Below are positions 1 to 4,334 of a DNA stretch of 5,575 nt, piece by piece (within the stretch, counting starts at the first letter, position 1; each line of letters begins with the position of its first letter). The notes below the pieces were generated by a model. It was given only the letters and a program-made list of their open reading frames with translations. It was not told where the DNA came from and searched no databases. This DNA comes from a bacterium (GTDB lineage: Bacteria > UBP15 > UBA6099 > JAJRTR01), in the NCBI GenBank assembly GCA_024278215.1, contig JAJRTR010000172.1, positions 1-5,575 of the forward strand, read 5' to 3'. The position numbers and the translations under genes are program-made.

Positions 1-104
1 AAATTGTTCAGAGCAAGGCAGAGGTGTAAAATCCTCGCAGGCGTACTTGCAGAGTACGTCGAGGACGATTTTGCGCCGACAACGCAGCTATGGACAATAG
101 CAGC
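1..104. repeat. Nested palindromic intergenic repeat at the left edge
   Basis: No gene is apparent here. The sequence folds into a long imperfect hairpin: 28-32 (AAAAT) pairs with 68-72 (ATTTT), 33-37 (CCTCG) with 60-64 (CGAGG), and 43-47 (GTACT) with 53-57 (AGTAC) around a five-base loop. A second hairpin follows, 87-91 (GCTAT) with 97-101 (ATAGC). This nested shape resembles the dispersed palindromic repeats found between genes in several bacterial genomes, but that likeness comes from memory and was not searched. The element may continue left of the window. It could instead be the 3' end of a structured RNA or a terminator for an upstream gene, although no clean T-run follows the stem. Confidence 0.45.
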
Positions 105-205
105 CGACCGCAGCAGAATCAGAATTTTGCAATTGGCTCGTATATATAATATCACGAATCCGAGCAGAATTTGAAGTAAAGCGGCCAGACAATGTGCATA
201 ACGTC

Positions 206-218
206 GCTTCAGAACCTG
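206..218. repeat. Left 13-bp direct repeat flanking the MITE-like element
   Basis: GCTTCAGAACCTG occurs here and again, identically and in the same orientation, at 344-356, directly outside the TGT/ACA ends of the inverted-repeat element. This is the arrangement expected of a target-site duplication. Thirteen bases is long for most insertion sequences, though IS4-type elements make duplications of about 10-13 bases. It could instead be an integral part of the repeat. Confidence 0.5.
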
Positions 219-343
219 TGTATGCGACACAAAAGTGGGTTTTTGCGAAAAGCGGGACAGGTACCGCAAAAAACAGCGTTACCAGTCCCTGTTTTTCGCA
301 CATTAAAAATGTGGTTGTTTTTAACCCACTTTTATGTCGCACA
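219..343. mobile_element. MITE-like inverted-repeat element, about 125 bp
   Basis: The arm at 223-241 (TGCGACACAAAAGTGGGTT) is the reverse complement of 323-341 with one mismatch in 19. Both outer ends read TGT...ACA (219-221 and 341-343). Inside, 245-260 pairs imperfectly with 284-299 and 261-267 pairs imperfectly with 276-282, so the whole unit can fold as one long hairpin. A side hairpin, CACATT/AATGTG, lies at 299-304 and 308-313. Identical 13-base direct repeats abut both ends. No transposase is encoded, so if mobile it would need an enzyme supplied elsewhere. Alternatives are a structured RNA or a palindromic repeat that never moved. Confidence 0.5.
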
Positions 344-356
344 GCTTCAGAACCTG
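344..356. repeat. Right 13-bp direct repeat flanking the MITE-like element
   Basis: This is an exact copy of the 13 bases at 206-218, in direct orientation, starting one base after the ACA end of the element. It is read as the second half of a probable target-site duplication. Confidence 0.5.
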
Positions 357-362
357 CTGTAA

Positions 363-391
363 CTGAAAAAATGTATGAATTATGGTAGTAT
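363..391 (+). promoter_or_regulatory. Weak sigma70-like promoter candidate for the methyltransferase gene
   Basis: CTGAAA at 363-368 and TAGTAT at 386-391 are separated by 17 bases, each a partial match to the -35 and -10 consensus. It would start a transcript around 398, some 90 bases before the methyltransferase start. It lies just right of the MITE-like element, so an insertion there could have altered expression. The match is weak and could be chance. Confidence 0.22.
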
Positions 392-489
392 TGAAGTTGA
401 ATGATACCCCGCATTCGAGTGAGTGAAAAAAAAGAGCGGGAATGACACGTCTTTGATACCGCTGAAGTATGCGGCGGGGAACTTCATAA

Positions 490-1434
490 ATGACGAGTAT
501 GATGGAACATGTAACATGTGATCTCTGCGGCAGTGACGACTGCTCGCGCGAGCTTGAAAAGAACGGCTGCACGATCGTAAAGTGCGGCGACTGCGGCCTC
601 GTGTATGTGAACCCGAGGCCGACAGAAGCATATCTTTCCGCAGAAGTATACACAGAAGCATATTTCAATGCGGAAAAAGGTTATGGAATAGCCGACCTTT
701 TCGGGGCGGGCCACAGGGAAGCACGTGCCAGGGCGGACAGGATACTCGACGATGTCGAAAAAAGGATCAGCCCGGGTAATGTCTTCGATGTGGGCTGCTC
801 AGCCGGTTTTGTTCTCGAAAAAGCTCGTGAGCGTGGATGGAATACCCGCGGAATAGAGCTATCGGATTTCGCCGCCTCTTATGCGAGGGAAGAACTCGGA
901 CTGGATGTCGCCACCGGTAGTCTCACAGACACTACCGTCGAGCTTCCCGAGAATGCCTTTGATCTTGTGTTGATGCTTGACGTAATCGAGCATTTCACGT
1001 CTCCTTCTACTGCCCTGGCTCGCACTGCGGACATGATGAAAAGCAATGGCCTGCTATATATGAATACGCCGAACTATGACAGTCCACCCGTGCGCGCGCT
1101 TGGCGCGGGATGGGGCAATATCACACCTGAACACCATCTGTTTTATTTCACGCCTGACACACTTGAGCGTATGCTGGATAAAAATGGATTCAAAATTGTA
1201 GATATGCAGTTCCCGCTATGGGGACTTGCGGACGTACTGCTGTCTGCCGGATCGTTCAGAAAGGCAGGAATTCCGGCCGGCGATGAGCAGAAGAAGTTTG
1301 TCCGGAAATATCTCAGGGGACCGCGCGACCTTGCGCGTGGTATCGTATCCGGCATCGACCGTATCCTGATCACACCATTCACAAAACGCAGGACCGGCGT
1401 CTCGATAAATGTCATAGCAGAAAAAAAATTCTGA
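490..1434 (+). CDS. Class I SAM-dependent methyltransferase with N-terminal zinc-ribbon motif
   Basis: A 314-residue protein that probably transfers a methyl group from S-adenosylmethionine; the acceptor is unknown. C10-x2-C13 and C32-x2-C35 form a zinc-ribbon-like four-cysteine head, common in methyltransferases of sugar and surface-glycan gene clusters. The Rossmann core follows: motif I FDVGCSAGFVLE (99-110), an acidic strand end GIELS (121-125) expected to contact SAM ribose, and FDLVLMLDVIEHF (157-169), the motif with the DVIEH signature. NTPNYDS (192-198) and PEHHLFYFTPDTLERML (213-229) are typical of the Methyltransf_23/type 11-12 group. The ATG at 490 is chosen because GGGGA at 476-480 lies nine bases upstream; Met4 and Met5 have poorer spacing. 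Length is normal for the family. No glycan genes adjoin it inside the window, so the substrate cannot be inferred. It ends convergently with the ExbD-like gene. Confidence 0.88.
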   Translation: MTSMMEHVTCDLCGSDDCSRELEKNGCTIVKCGDCGLVYVNPRPTEAYLSAEVYTEAYFNAEKGYGIADLFGAGHREARARADRILDDVEKRISPGNVFDVGCSAGFVLEKARERGWNTRGIELSDFAASYAREELGLDVATGSLTDTTVELPENAFDLVLMLDVIEHFTSPSTALARTADMMKSNGLLYMNTPNYDSPPVRALGAGWGNITPEHHLFYFTPDTLERMLDKNGFKIVDMQFPLWGLADVLLSAGSFRKAGIPAGDEQKKFVRKYLRGPRDLARGIVSGIDRILITPFTKRRTGVSINVIAEKKF

Positions 1435-1568
1435 TTCTGCTACGCTCGACTGCAATTGTCCGGAGCTAACCCGGATTTCTCACAAAGAACTCCGGGGCCT
1501 GTCTGGTACCGGCTATGGCGGGTCAGGTTGAATGAGCAGTTACAGAAGAGAGATAGAAAGCACGTCCA
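1435..1568. other. Convergent intergenic region without a clear terminator
   Basis: These 134 bases separate the ends of two convergent genes. CCGGAG at 1460-1465 can pair with CTCCGG at 1490-1495 across a 24-base loop, but no T-run follows on either strand, so I do not call an intrinsic terminator. Nothing else recognisable is present. Confidence 0.4.
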
Positions 1569-2222
1569 TCATTCTTTTTCCCTGAGATCGAGGTAGAAGT
1601 GGTCGCCTTTACCCTGCTGTTGAGTATCCTGCGGGACCGGGCCGCCGGTGTTTATTTTATCTATTTTACGCTGCTGATTCTCTTCGATATTTTCATCGGA
1701 TTTTCTATCATCTTTCCGTACTGTTTGTGTTTGTGCGGTCTTTTCGGCTTCCAGCTTGGCCATCTGTTTTTTCAGGCTTTCAAGTTCCGCCTGCTTTTCC
1801 TTCAGTTTCTTTTCGAGTTCGATAACCAGTTGCGGTTCGTCGCCCCTGCCGAGTTGTCTTCCGCCGCCGGGTCCGGCGACTGTGCTTTCTCCGCCTTCGC
1901 CTTTGCCGGTTTTTTTCTGTGGCGCCACAAGTGCACGAATCTGGCCGCTGCCTTCGAGAGGACGCAGCTCCGATGACATTTTCTGCTGTCCCACTCCGAT
2001 ATTCTGCTTTTGTATCCCTGAGGGTTTAATGATGAATTCACCTTCGAGATTGTCTATTTTCTTTGTTTCCTGTGTTTCGATATCAGTTGTTCCCAGCGGT
2101 TCGAAATATGCGATTGAAAGCATGCCGATGAATATGATTATCAACATGAAACAGAAGTCGATGTAGGGCATCAGGAACGATACCCGTTTCTTTGGTCTGC
2201 CTGAGGTTGGAGCTTCATTCAT
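1569..2222 (-). CDS. ExbD/TolR-like single-TM motor subunit with coiled-coil tail
   Basis: A 217-residue protein with a short basic N-terminus (KKR 11-13), one transmembrane helix (about 17-39) and a long hydrophilic remainder expected outside the cytoplasm. The helix contains MPYIDFCFMLIIIF (18-31), closely matching the ExbD/TolR signature P-x-ID-x-M-x-LLIIF; Asp22 corresponds to the proton-carrying aspartate of that family (Asp25 in E. coli ExbD). After the helix comes a linker (40-100), a Gly-rich stretch (104-128), a charged heptad-like coiled coil (about 131-163) and a Gln-rich tail. The usual ExbD periplasmic fold and an OmpA/MotB peptidoglycan-binding domain are not visible. The gene follows the ExbB-like gene by 109 bases on the same strand, the expected A/B pairing. 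The ATG at 2222 has only a weak GAAAGAA-type ribosome site, but it gives the normal pre-TM length; Met18 would remove the basic N-terminus. The partner and cargo are unknown. Confidence 0.72.
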   Translation of the reverse strand: MNEAPTSGRPKKRVSFLMPYIDFCFMLIIIFIGMLSIAYFEPLGTTDIETQETKKIDNLEGEFIIKPSGIQKQNIGVGQQKMSSELRPLEGSGQIRALVAPQKKTGKGEGGESTVAGPGGGRQLGRGDEPQLVIELEKKLKEKQAELESLKKQMAKLEAEKTAQTQTVRKDDRKSDENIEENQQRKIDKINTGGPVPQDTQQQGKGDHFYLDLREKE

Positions 2223-2244
2223 TTAATAATGTTCTTTCAATTTT

Positions 2245-2250
2245 ATTATA
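2245..2250 (-). promoter_or_regulatory. -10 candidate (TATAAT) for the ExbD-like gene
   Basis: A perfect TATAAT on the minus strand, about 23 bases before the ATG at 2222. No good -35 lies at 16-18 bases, so this is only a candidate. It sits downstream of a possible terminator, which would let the ExbD-like gene be transcribed separately. Confidence 0.25.
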
Positions 2251-2275
2251 GTAACTATCTGGCAATTAAACTTTA

Positions 2276-2297
2276 TAAAATGGAAGACCGCACTTCC
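2276..2297 (-). terminator. Weak intrinsic terminator or attenuator between the ExbB-like and ExbD-like genes
   Basis: Read on the minus strand, GGAAG (2297-2293), a six-base loop and CTTCC (2286-2282) form a five-base-pair stem followed by ATTTTAT. It lies 35 bases past the stop of the ExbB-like gene. The stem is short and the T-run is interrupted, so partial termination that sets the subunit ratio is more likely than a full stop, if it works at all. Confidence 0.3.
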
Positions 2298-2331
2298 GGG
2301 TTCCCTGCGTTCCTGTGTTGATTCGTTTTCT

Positions 2332-3462
2332 TTATCCCGTTGCCCTCTCGCGGTTTGAGACCCGCCGCGATTCGTAGCTGGCGAGCATGCTCAACATTAT
2401 AGACAGGCTGAGACCGGTTATGGTGGGCTCGATCTTGACATAGATTCCGTAGCCGATGGCGGCTATGTCCCTGCTTGCGATGGCGGGGCCGATGAGAAGT
2501 CCGAGTCCGAACAGTGTACATATCAGGCCGAAACCCTGCGCGGCGGATGCCATGGTCACGAGTTTTTCTTCATAAGGTTCTGTCGAAACAAGGCCGACGA
2601 TACACGTCCCTACAGCGACTATCGCCGCCCAGTATGTACTCAGCAATATACCGCCATAAAGAATAAACCAGACTCCGACCGAAAGCACCAGCGCGATGAA
2701 GATCATGTCCTTCCAGCCATCGGGTTTCCCTTTGACAATGCCGAGCACGAGATAGACGACCCACAGGGCCCAGGCCAGTCCCCACGCTGTTTTCACATAA
2801 GGCGCAAGGCTCTGCGTGATGGGGTCATTATGTGCCTTTTTTCTTATTTCCGCCAGCGGATCCTTTTCCCTCTCACCGCCTTTGTCTATTACTTTCACTC
2901 CCGGATTGGTGAAACCCTCGATTTTTTTCTTGTCGGTTGTGAGTATCGCCGCGTTGGGGCGTTCCTGCACCCGGAAGTAGCCGCACTCGGCTGTGGACCT
3001 GAGCGGTATCATCATGCGATTTTCAAATATGAACGGCGCGACAGGCAGCATTCTCACACTTCCGCCCATGTCGATGTTGGGGTCGTCAACCTTCATCTTT
3101 ATTGTTCTTTTACCCGGGAATACTAACTCCGCTACCTTATCATCCTTATACCATGTAACTTTCGCGCGAAGCGACTCGGCGGCGAAACGAAGCGGAATGA
3201 ATACGATGCCGCCGCGCTCGACCGGCGGCACGTCCGGCGAGATCGTGGCGCCGTCTACAACTATCGCGAAATCCGGTCTGACCCTGACCGTAGCATCAAG
3301 GATATCCTCCGCCATTTCCATCGCCCTCGCACTTTGCGCGACAACAAAACACATCACCAGCACAGATGTCAGGACGAAAAGAATCGTTCCGGGTTCCGAG
3401 CAGTTTATCTTCTTCAAAAGAGTAGCCCCTAATTTAGTTTTCTGCTTATTTATTACTTTCAT
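2332..3462 (-). CDS. Stalk-domain (copper amine oxidase N-like) fused to a MotA/TolQ/ExbB-like channel
   Basis: A 376-residue membrane protein. Residues 25-47 form a signal peptide or anchor ending in SARA. Residues 64-176 match the copper amine oxidase N-terminal/stalk domain: two repeats with the signatures FIPLRFAAESLRAKVTWY (88-105) and MMIPLRSTAE (150-159). After a charged linker come hydrophobic helices at about 225-243, 253-271, 274-293, 306-328 and 333-360. The last two resemble the MotA/TolQ/ExbB pore: GLICTLFG (313-320) parallels GLxGTVxG, and PTITGLSLS (346-354) parallels TAIGL, with Thr316 and Thr347 at the positions of the two conserved channel threonines. Predicted topology puts these helices in the ExbB orientation. 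The large cytoplasmic loop of ExbB or MotA is reduced to about 12 residues. The next gene is ExbD-like, supporting a motor pair. The ATG at 3462 lacks a ribosome site; TTG at 3417 (codon 16) has AGGGG eight bases upstream and gives a textbook signal peptide, so it may be the true start. The channel assignment is by eye. Confidence 0.68.
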   Translation of the reverse strand: MKVINKQKTKLGATLLKKINCSEPGTILFVLTSVLVMCFVVAQSARAMEMAEDILDATVRVRPDFAIVVDGATISPDVPPVERGGIVFIPLRFAAESLRAKVTWYKDDKVAELVFPGKRTIKMKVDDPNIDMGGSVRMLPVAPFIFENRMMIPLRSTAECGYFRVQERPNAAILTTDKKKIEGFTNPGVKVIDKGGEREKDPLAEIRKKAHNDPITQSLAPYVKTAWGLAWALWVVYLVLGIVKGKPDGWKDMIFIALVLSVGVWFILYGGILLSTYWAAIVAVGTCIVGLVSTEPYEEKLVTMASAAQGFGLICTLFGLGLLIGPAIASRDIAAIGYGIYVKIEPTITGLSLSIMLSMLASYESRRVSNRERATG

Positions 3463-3486
3463 TTTTTACTTTATTCATTAATATTC

Positions 3487-3494
3487 TATTTTAT
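3487..3494 (-). promoter_or_regulatory. -10-like element before the ExbB-like gene
   Basis: TATAAAAT on the minus strand, 24 bases before the ATG at 3462. It follows a small hairpin (CGGT/ACCG at 3501-3504 and 3508-3511) that might weakly end the DUF2007 transcript. No convincing -35 is present, so the three minus-strand genes could equally be one transcript. Confidence 0.22.
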
Positions 3495-3547
3495 ACAAAC
3501 CGGTAAAACCGTATATTGCCGTGTCGGCCTTATCGCTTAAAACCTTT

Positions 3548-3802
3548 TCAGTTTCCGTTCATGACTTCGGGCTCGGCACTTTCCCTGACGAGTTCACCGG
3601 CGTCGCGCGCATCCTGCGCCATGACTTTCACCCTCACCTCGCCCATGCCGTCGACATTGAAAACATGCACTGAAGGCGCTGCCGCGGATTCGAGAACGCA
3701 TTTTATTCCGTTCGACTCGAGCAGACCCCTGACAATATGCGCTTCCGGGAACCCCCAGGCTTTGTAGACGGTAACCCATTTGGCGGTTTTTTCGTTACTC
3801 AT
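3548..3802 (-). CDS. DUF2007 family protein (putative signal-transducing protein)
   Basis: An 84-residue soluble protein without a signal peptide or membrane segment. WVTVYKAWGFPEAHIVRGLLESNGIKC (9-35) is the family hallmark: an aromatic/Val strand, then an EA-x-II-x-GLLES-x-GI helix-turn. A ferredoxin-like second half follows (VRVKVMAQDARDAGELV, 56-72), matching the usual ending in which D-x-x-A-x-x-LV closes the domain. Length is normal. The biochemical role of DUF2007 (PF09413) is not established; it is often described as a PII-like or signal-transducing fold. The gene lies 85 bases upstream of the ExbB-like gene on the same strand, so it may be co-transcribed, but a functional link is inference. 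The ATG at 3802 has no ribosome site at normal spacing, and a TATAAT lies only five bases upstream, which suggests a leaderless message. Confidence 0.8.
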   Translation of the reverse strand: MSNEKTAKWVTVYKAWGFPEAHIVRGLLESNGIKCVLESAAAPSVHVFNVDGMGEVRVKVMAQDARDAGELVRESAEPEVMNGN

Positions 3803-3807
3803 ACAAG

Positions 3808-3813
3808 ATTATA
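3808..3813 (-). promoter_or_regulatory. -10 hexamer abutting the DUF2007 start codon
   Basis: A perfect TATAAT on the minus strand ends five bases before the ATG at 3802. Transcription would begin at or within a base or two of the start codon, predicting a leaderless mRNA. GAGGAA lies about 17 bases before the ATG, too far to act as a normal ribosome site. No good -35 hexamer is found at 17 bases. Confidence 0.4.
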
Positions 3814-3919
3814 CACTGTTCCTCGAGTTCTGTGTGTTTTTTGCAGCCTATTCCAAAATCAGTGGAACTGTCGCAACCTTACACCGGATCGGATTTTGCA
3901 TGCGAAGACCGGTAAAGCT

Positions 3920-3936
3920 ATCCGAATGCTTCGGAT
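3920..3936. repeat. Perfect 7-bp hairpin in the divergent region
   Basis: ATCCGAA (3920-3926) pairs perfectly with TTCGGAT (3930-3936) around a three-base loop. Neither strand shows a following T-run, so this is not a typical terminator. It could be an operator or an RNA structure in the region between the DUF2007 gene and flgF. The rest of 3814-4030 shows nothing I can name. Confidence 0.35.
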
Positions 3937-4034
3937 GTAATAATCTCCATATCGAACGTACTGTTTTGACCGGGTGCGCGACATATTTGCGTAAGTTTCC
4001 GCCCTGTCGTCTCATTCTTTGACCTCTGTGCAAT

Positions 4035-4064
4035 TTCACGAAAATGATTTTGGAATGCTATAAT
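4035..4064 (+). promoter_or_regulatory. Distal flgF-side promoter with extended -10
   Basis: TGCTATAAT (4056-4064) is a perfect extended -10 (TGnTATAAT). TTCACG at 4035-4040 is a partial -35 with an 18-base spacer. Transcription would start near 4071, ahead of the candidate small ORF and some 260 bases before flgF. No sigma28- or sigma54-type motif was seen in the divergent region, which would make this housekeeping transcription. Confidence 0.5.
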
Positions 4065-4095
4065 TCGTGGGCAAATTGTGAAAAAAAACGTTTTT

Positions 4096-4101
4096 GGGAG
4101 G
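4096..4101 (+). promoter_or_regulatory. Ribosome binding site of a candidate small ORF
   Basis: GGGAGG lies six bases before a TTG at 4108 and downstream of the extended -10 promoter. It is as strong as the flgF ribosome site in this window, where the start codon is also TTG. This is the main reason for calling the small ORF. Confidence 0.4.
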
Positions 4102-4107
4102 ACATTA

Positions 4108-4230
4108 TTGCAGCAGGCAGCGAGAACAAATCACGGACGAAGTGCAAATGTAGCAGAGCGCGGGAATAGTTTCCGAAAACAAGCAACCCGACTACTTCGA
4201 TCAATTGCGGAAAAAACTTGCAATATATAA
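4108..4230 (+). CDS. Candidate 40-codon basic small protein or leader peptide upstream of flgF
   Basis: From TTG 4108 to TAA 4228-4230 the frame encodes 40 residues beginning MQQAARTNHGRSANVAERGN and ending IAEKTCNI. It is basic (six Arg and two Lys), with no membrane segment or recognised domain. Support is contextual: an extended -10 promoter about 50 bases upstream and GGGAGG six bases before the TTG. In the same frame, GTG at 4078 would give a 50-residue form starting MKKNVFGRTLL, but without a good ribosome site and with only a few bases of leader. The ORF ends 104 bases before flgF and overlaps the -35 and spacer of a second promoter. It may be a genuine small protein, a translated leader affecting flgF, or chance. 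I do not recognise a homologue. Confidence 0.3.
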   Translation: MQQAARTNHGRSANVAERGNSFRKQATRLLRSIAEKTCNI

Positions 4231-4246
4231 ATATATAAATTAGAAT
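4218..4246 (+). promoter_or_regulatory. flgF: Proximal flgF promoter candidate
   Basis: TTGCAA (4218-4223) and TAGAAT (4241-4246) are spaced by exactly 17 bases in a very AT-rich stretch (4222-4246). They match the sigma70 consensus at four and five of six positions. Predicted initiation near 4253 gives an approximately 80-base leader containing two hairpins before the flgF ribosome site. Confidence 0.45.
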
Positions 4247-4259
4247 AAGCGGGAAATCA

Positions 4260-4312
4260 CCCGAAAGGGAAATTAGATATGTGCGCAAAAAAGAATGAAG
4301 TTTGCGCTATCT
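4260..4312 (+). promoter_or_regulatory. Structured flgF leader: GNRA-capped hairpin plus 12-bp stem
   Basis: CCC-GAAA-GGG (4260-4269) is a short stem capped by a GNRA tetraloop. It is followed by a larger stem: AGATA (4275-4279) pairs with TATCT (4308-4312), and GCGCAAA (4283-4289) with TTTGCGC (4301-4307). A three-base bulge (4280-4282) and an 11-base loop complete it. The stem ends 10 bases before the AGGAGG of flgF, so folding could modulate translation. It does not match the cyclic-di-GMP-I riboswitch consensus as I know it. Confidence 0.4.
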
Positions 4313-4321
4313 CGTATGGGC

Positions 4322-4327
4322 AGGAGG
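4322..4327 (+). promoter_or_regulatory. flgF: Ribosome binding site that fixes the flgF start
   Basis: A perfect AGGAGG, seven bases before TTG 4335. It decides the start against an upstream in-frame TTG at 4302, which lies inside the leader stem and has no ribosome site. Confidence 0.9.
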
Positions 4328-4334
4328 TGAGAAA

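Noticed and set aside
205-345. Integron attC site
   Set aside because: The long imperfect palindrome prompted the idea, but I could not place the paired RYYYAAC and GTTRRRY ends, and TGT/ACA ends with direct repeats fit a transposon-like element better.
88-414. Open frames on both strands through the left intergenic region
   Set aside because: They run across the inverted-repeat element and hairpins, lack ribosome sites and resemble no family.
1599-2166. Overlapping hydrophobic open frames on the plus strand opposite the ExbD-like gene
   Set aside because: The Phe/Ser/Cys-rich products are the expected shadow of a Lys/Glu/Gln-rich coiled coil on the other strand.
2332-3462. True copper amine oxidase
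   Set aside because: Only the N-terminal stalk-type repeats are present; there is no catalytic domain or topaquinone site, and the rest of the protein is membrane helices.
2993-3481. 162-codon open frame on the plus strand opposite the ExbB-like gene
   Set aside because: It mirrors the minus-strand gene, whose stalk-domain motifs are unmistakable. It has no ribosome site of its own and no recognisable domain.
4058-4288. 76-codon hydrophobic frame on the minus strand in the divergent region
   Set aside because: It needs a TTG start without a ribosome site and lies opposite a promoter and leader with better support. The hydrophobicity reflects AT-rich composition.
4260-4334. Cyclic-di-GMP riboswitch before flgF
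   Set aside because: The GAAA tetraloop and flagellar context suggested it, but the conserved GGGCAAACC and GCAAAGCC-type segments of the class I aptamer are absent.
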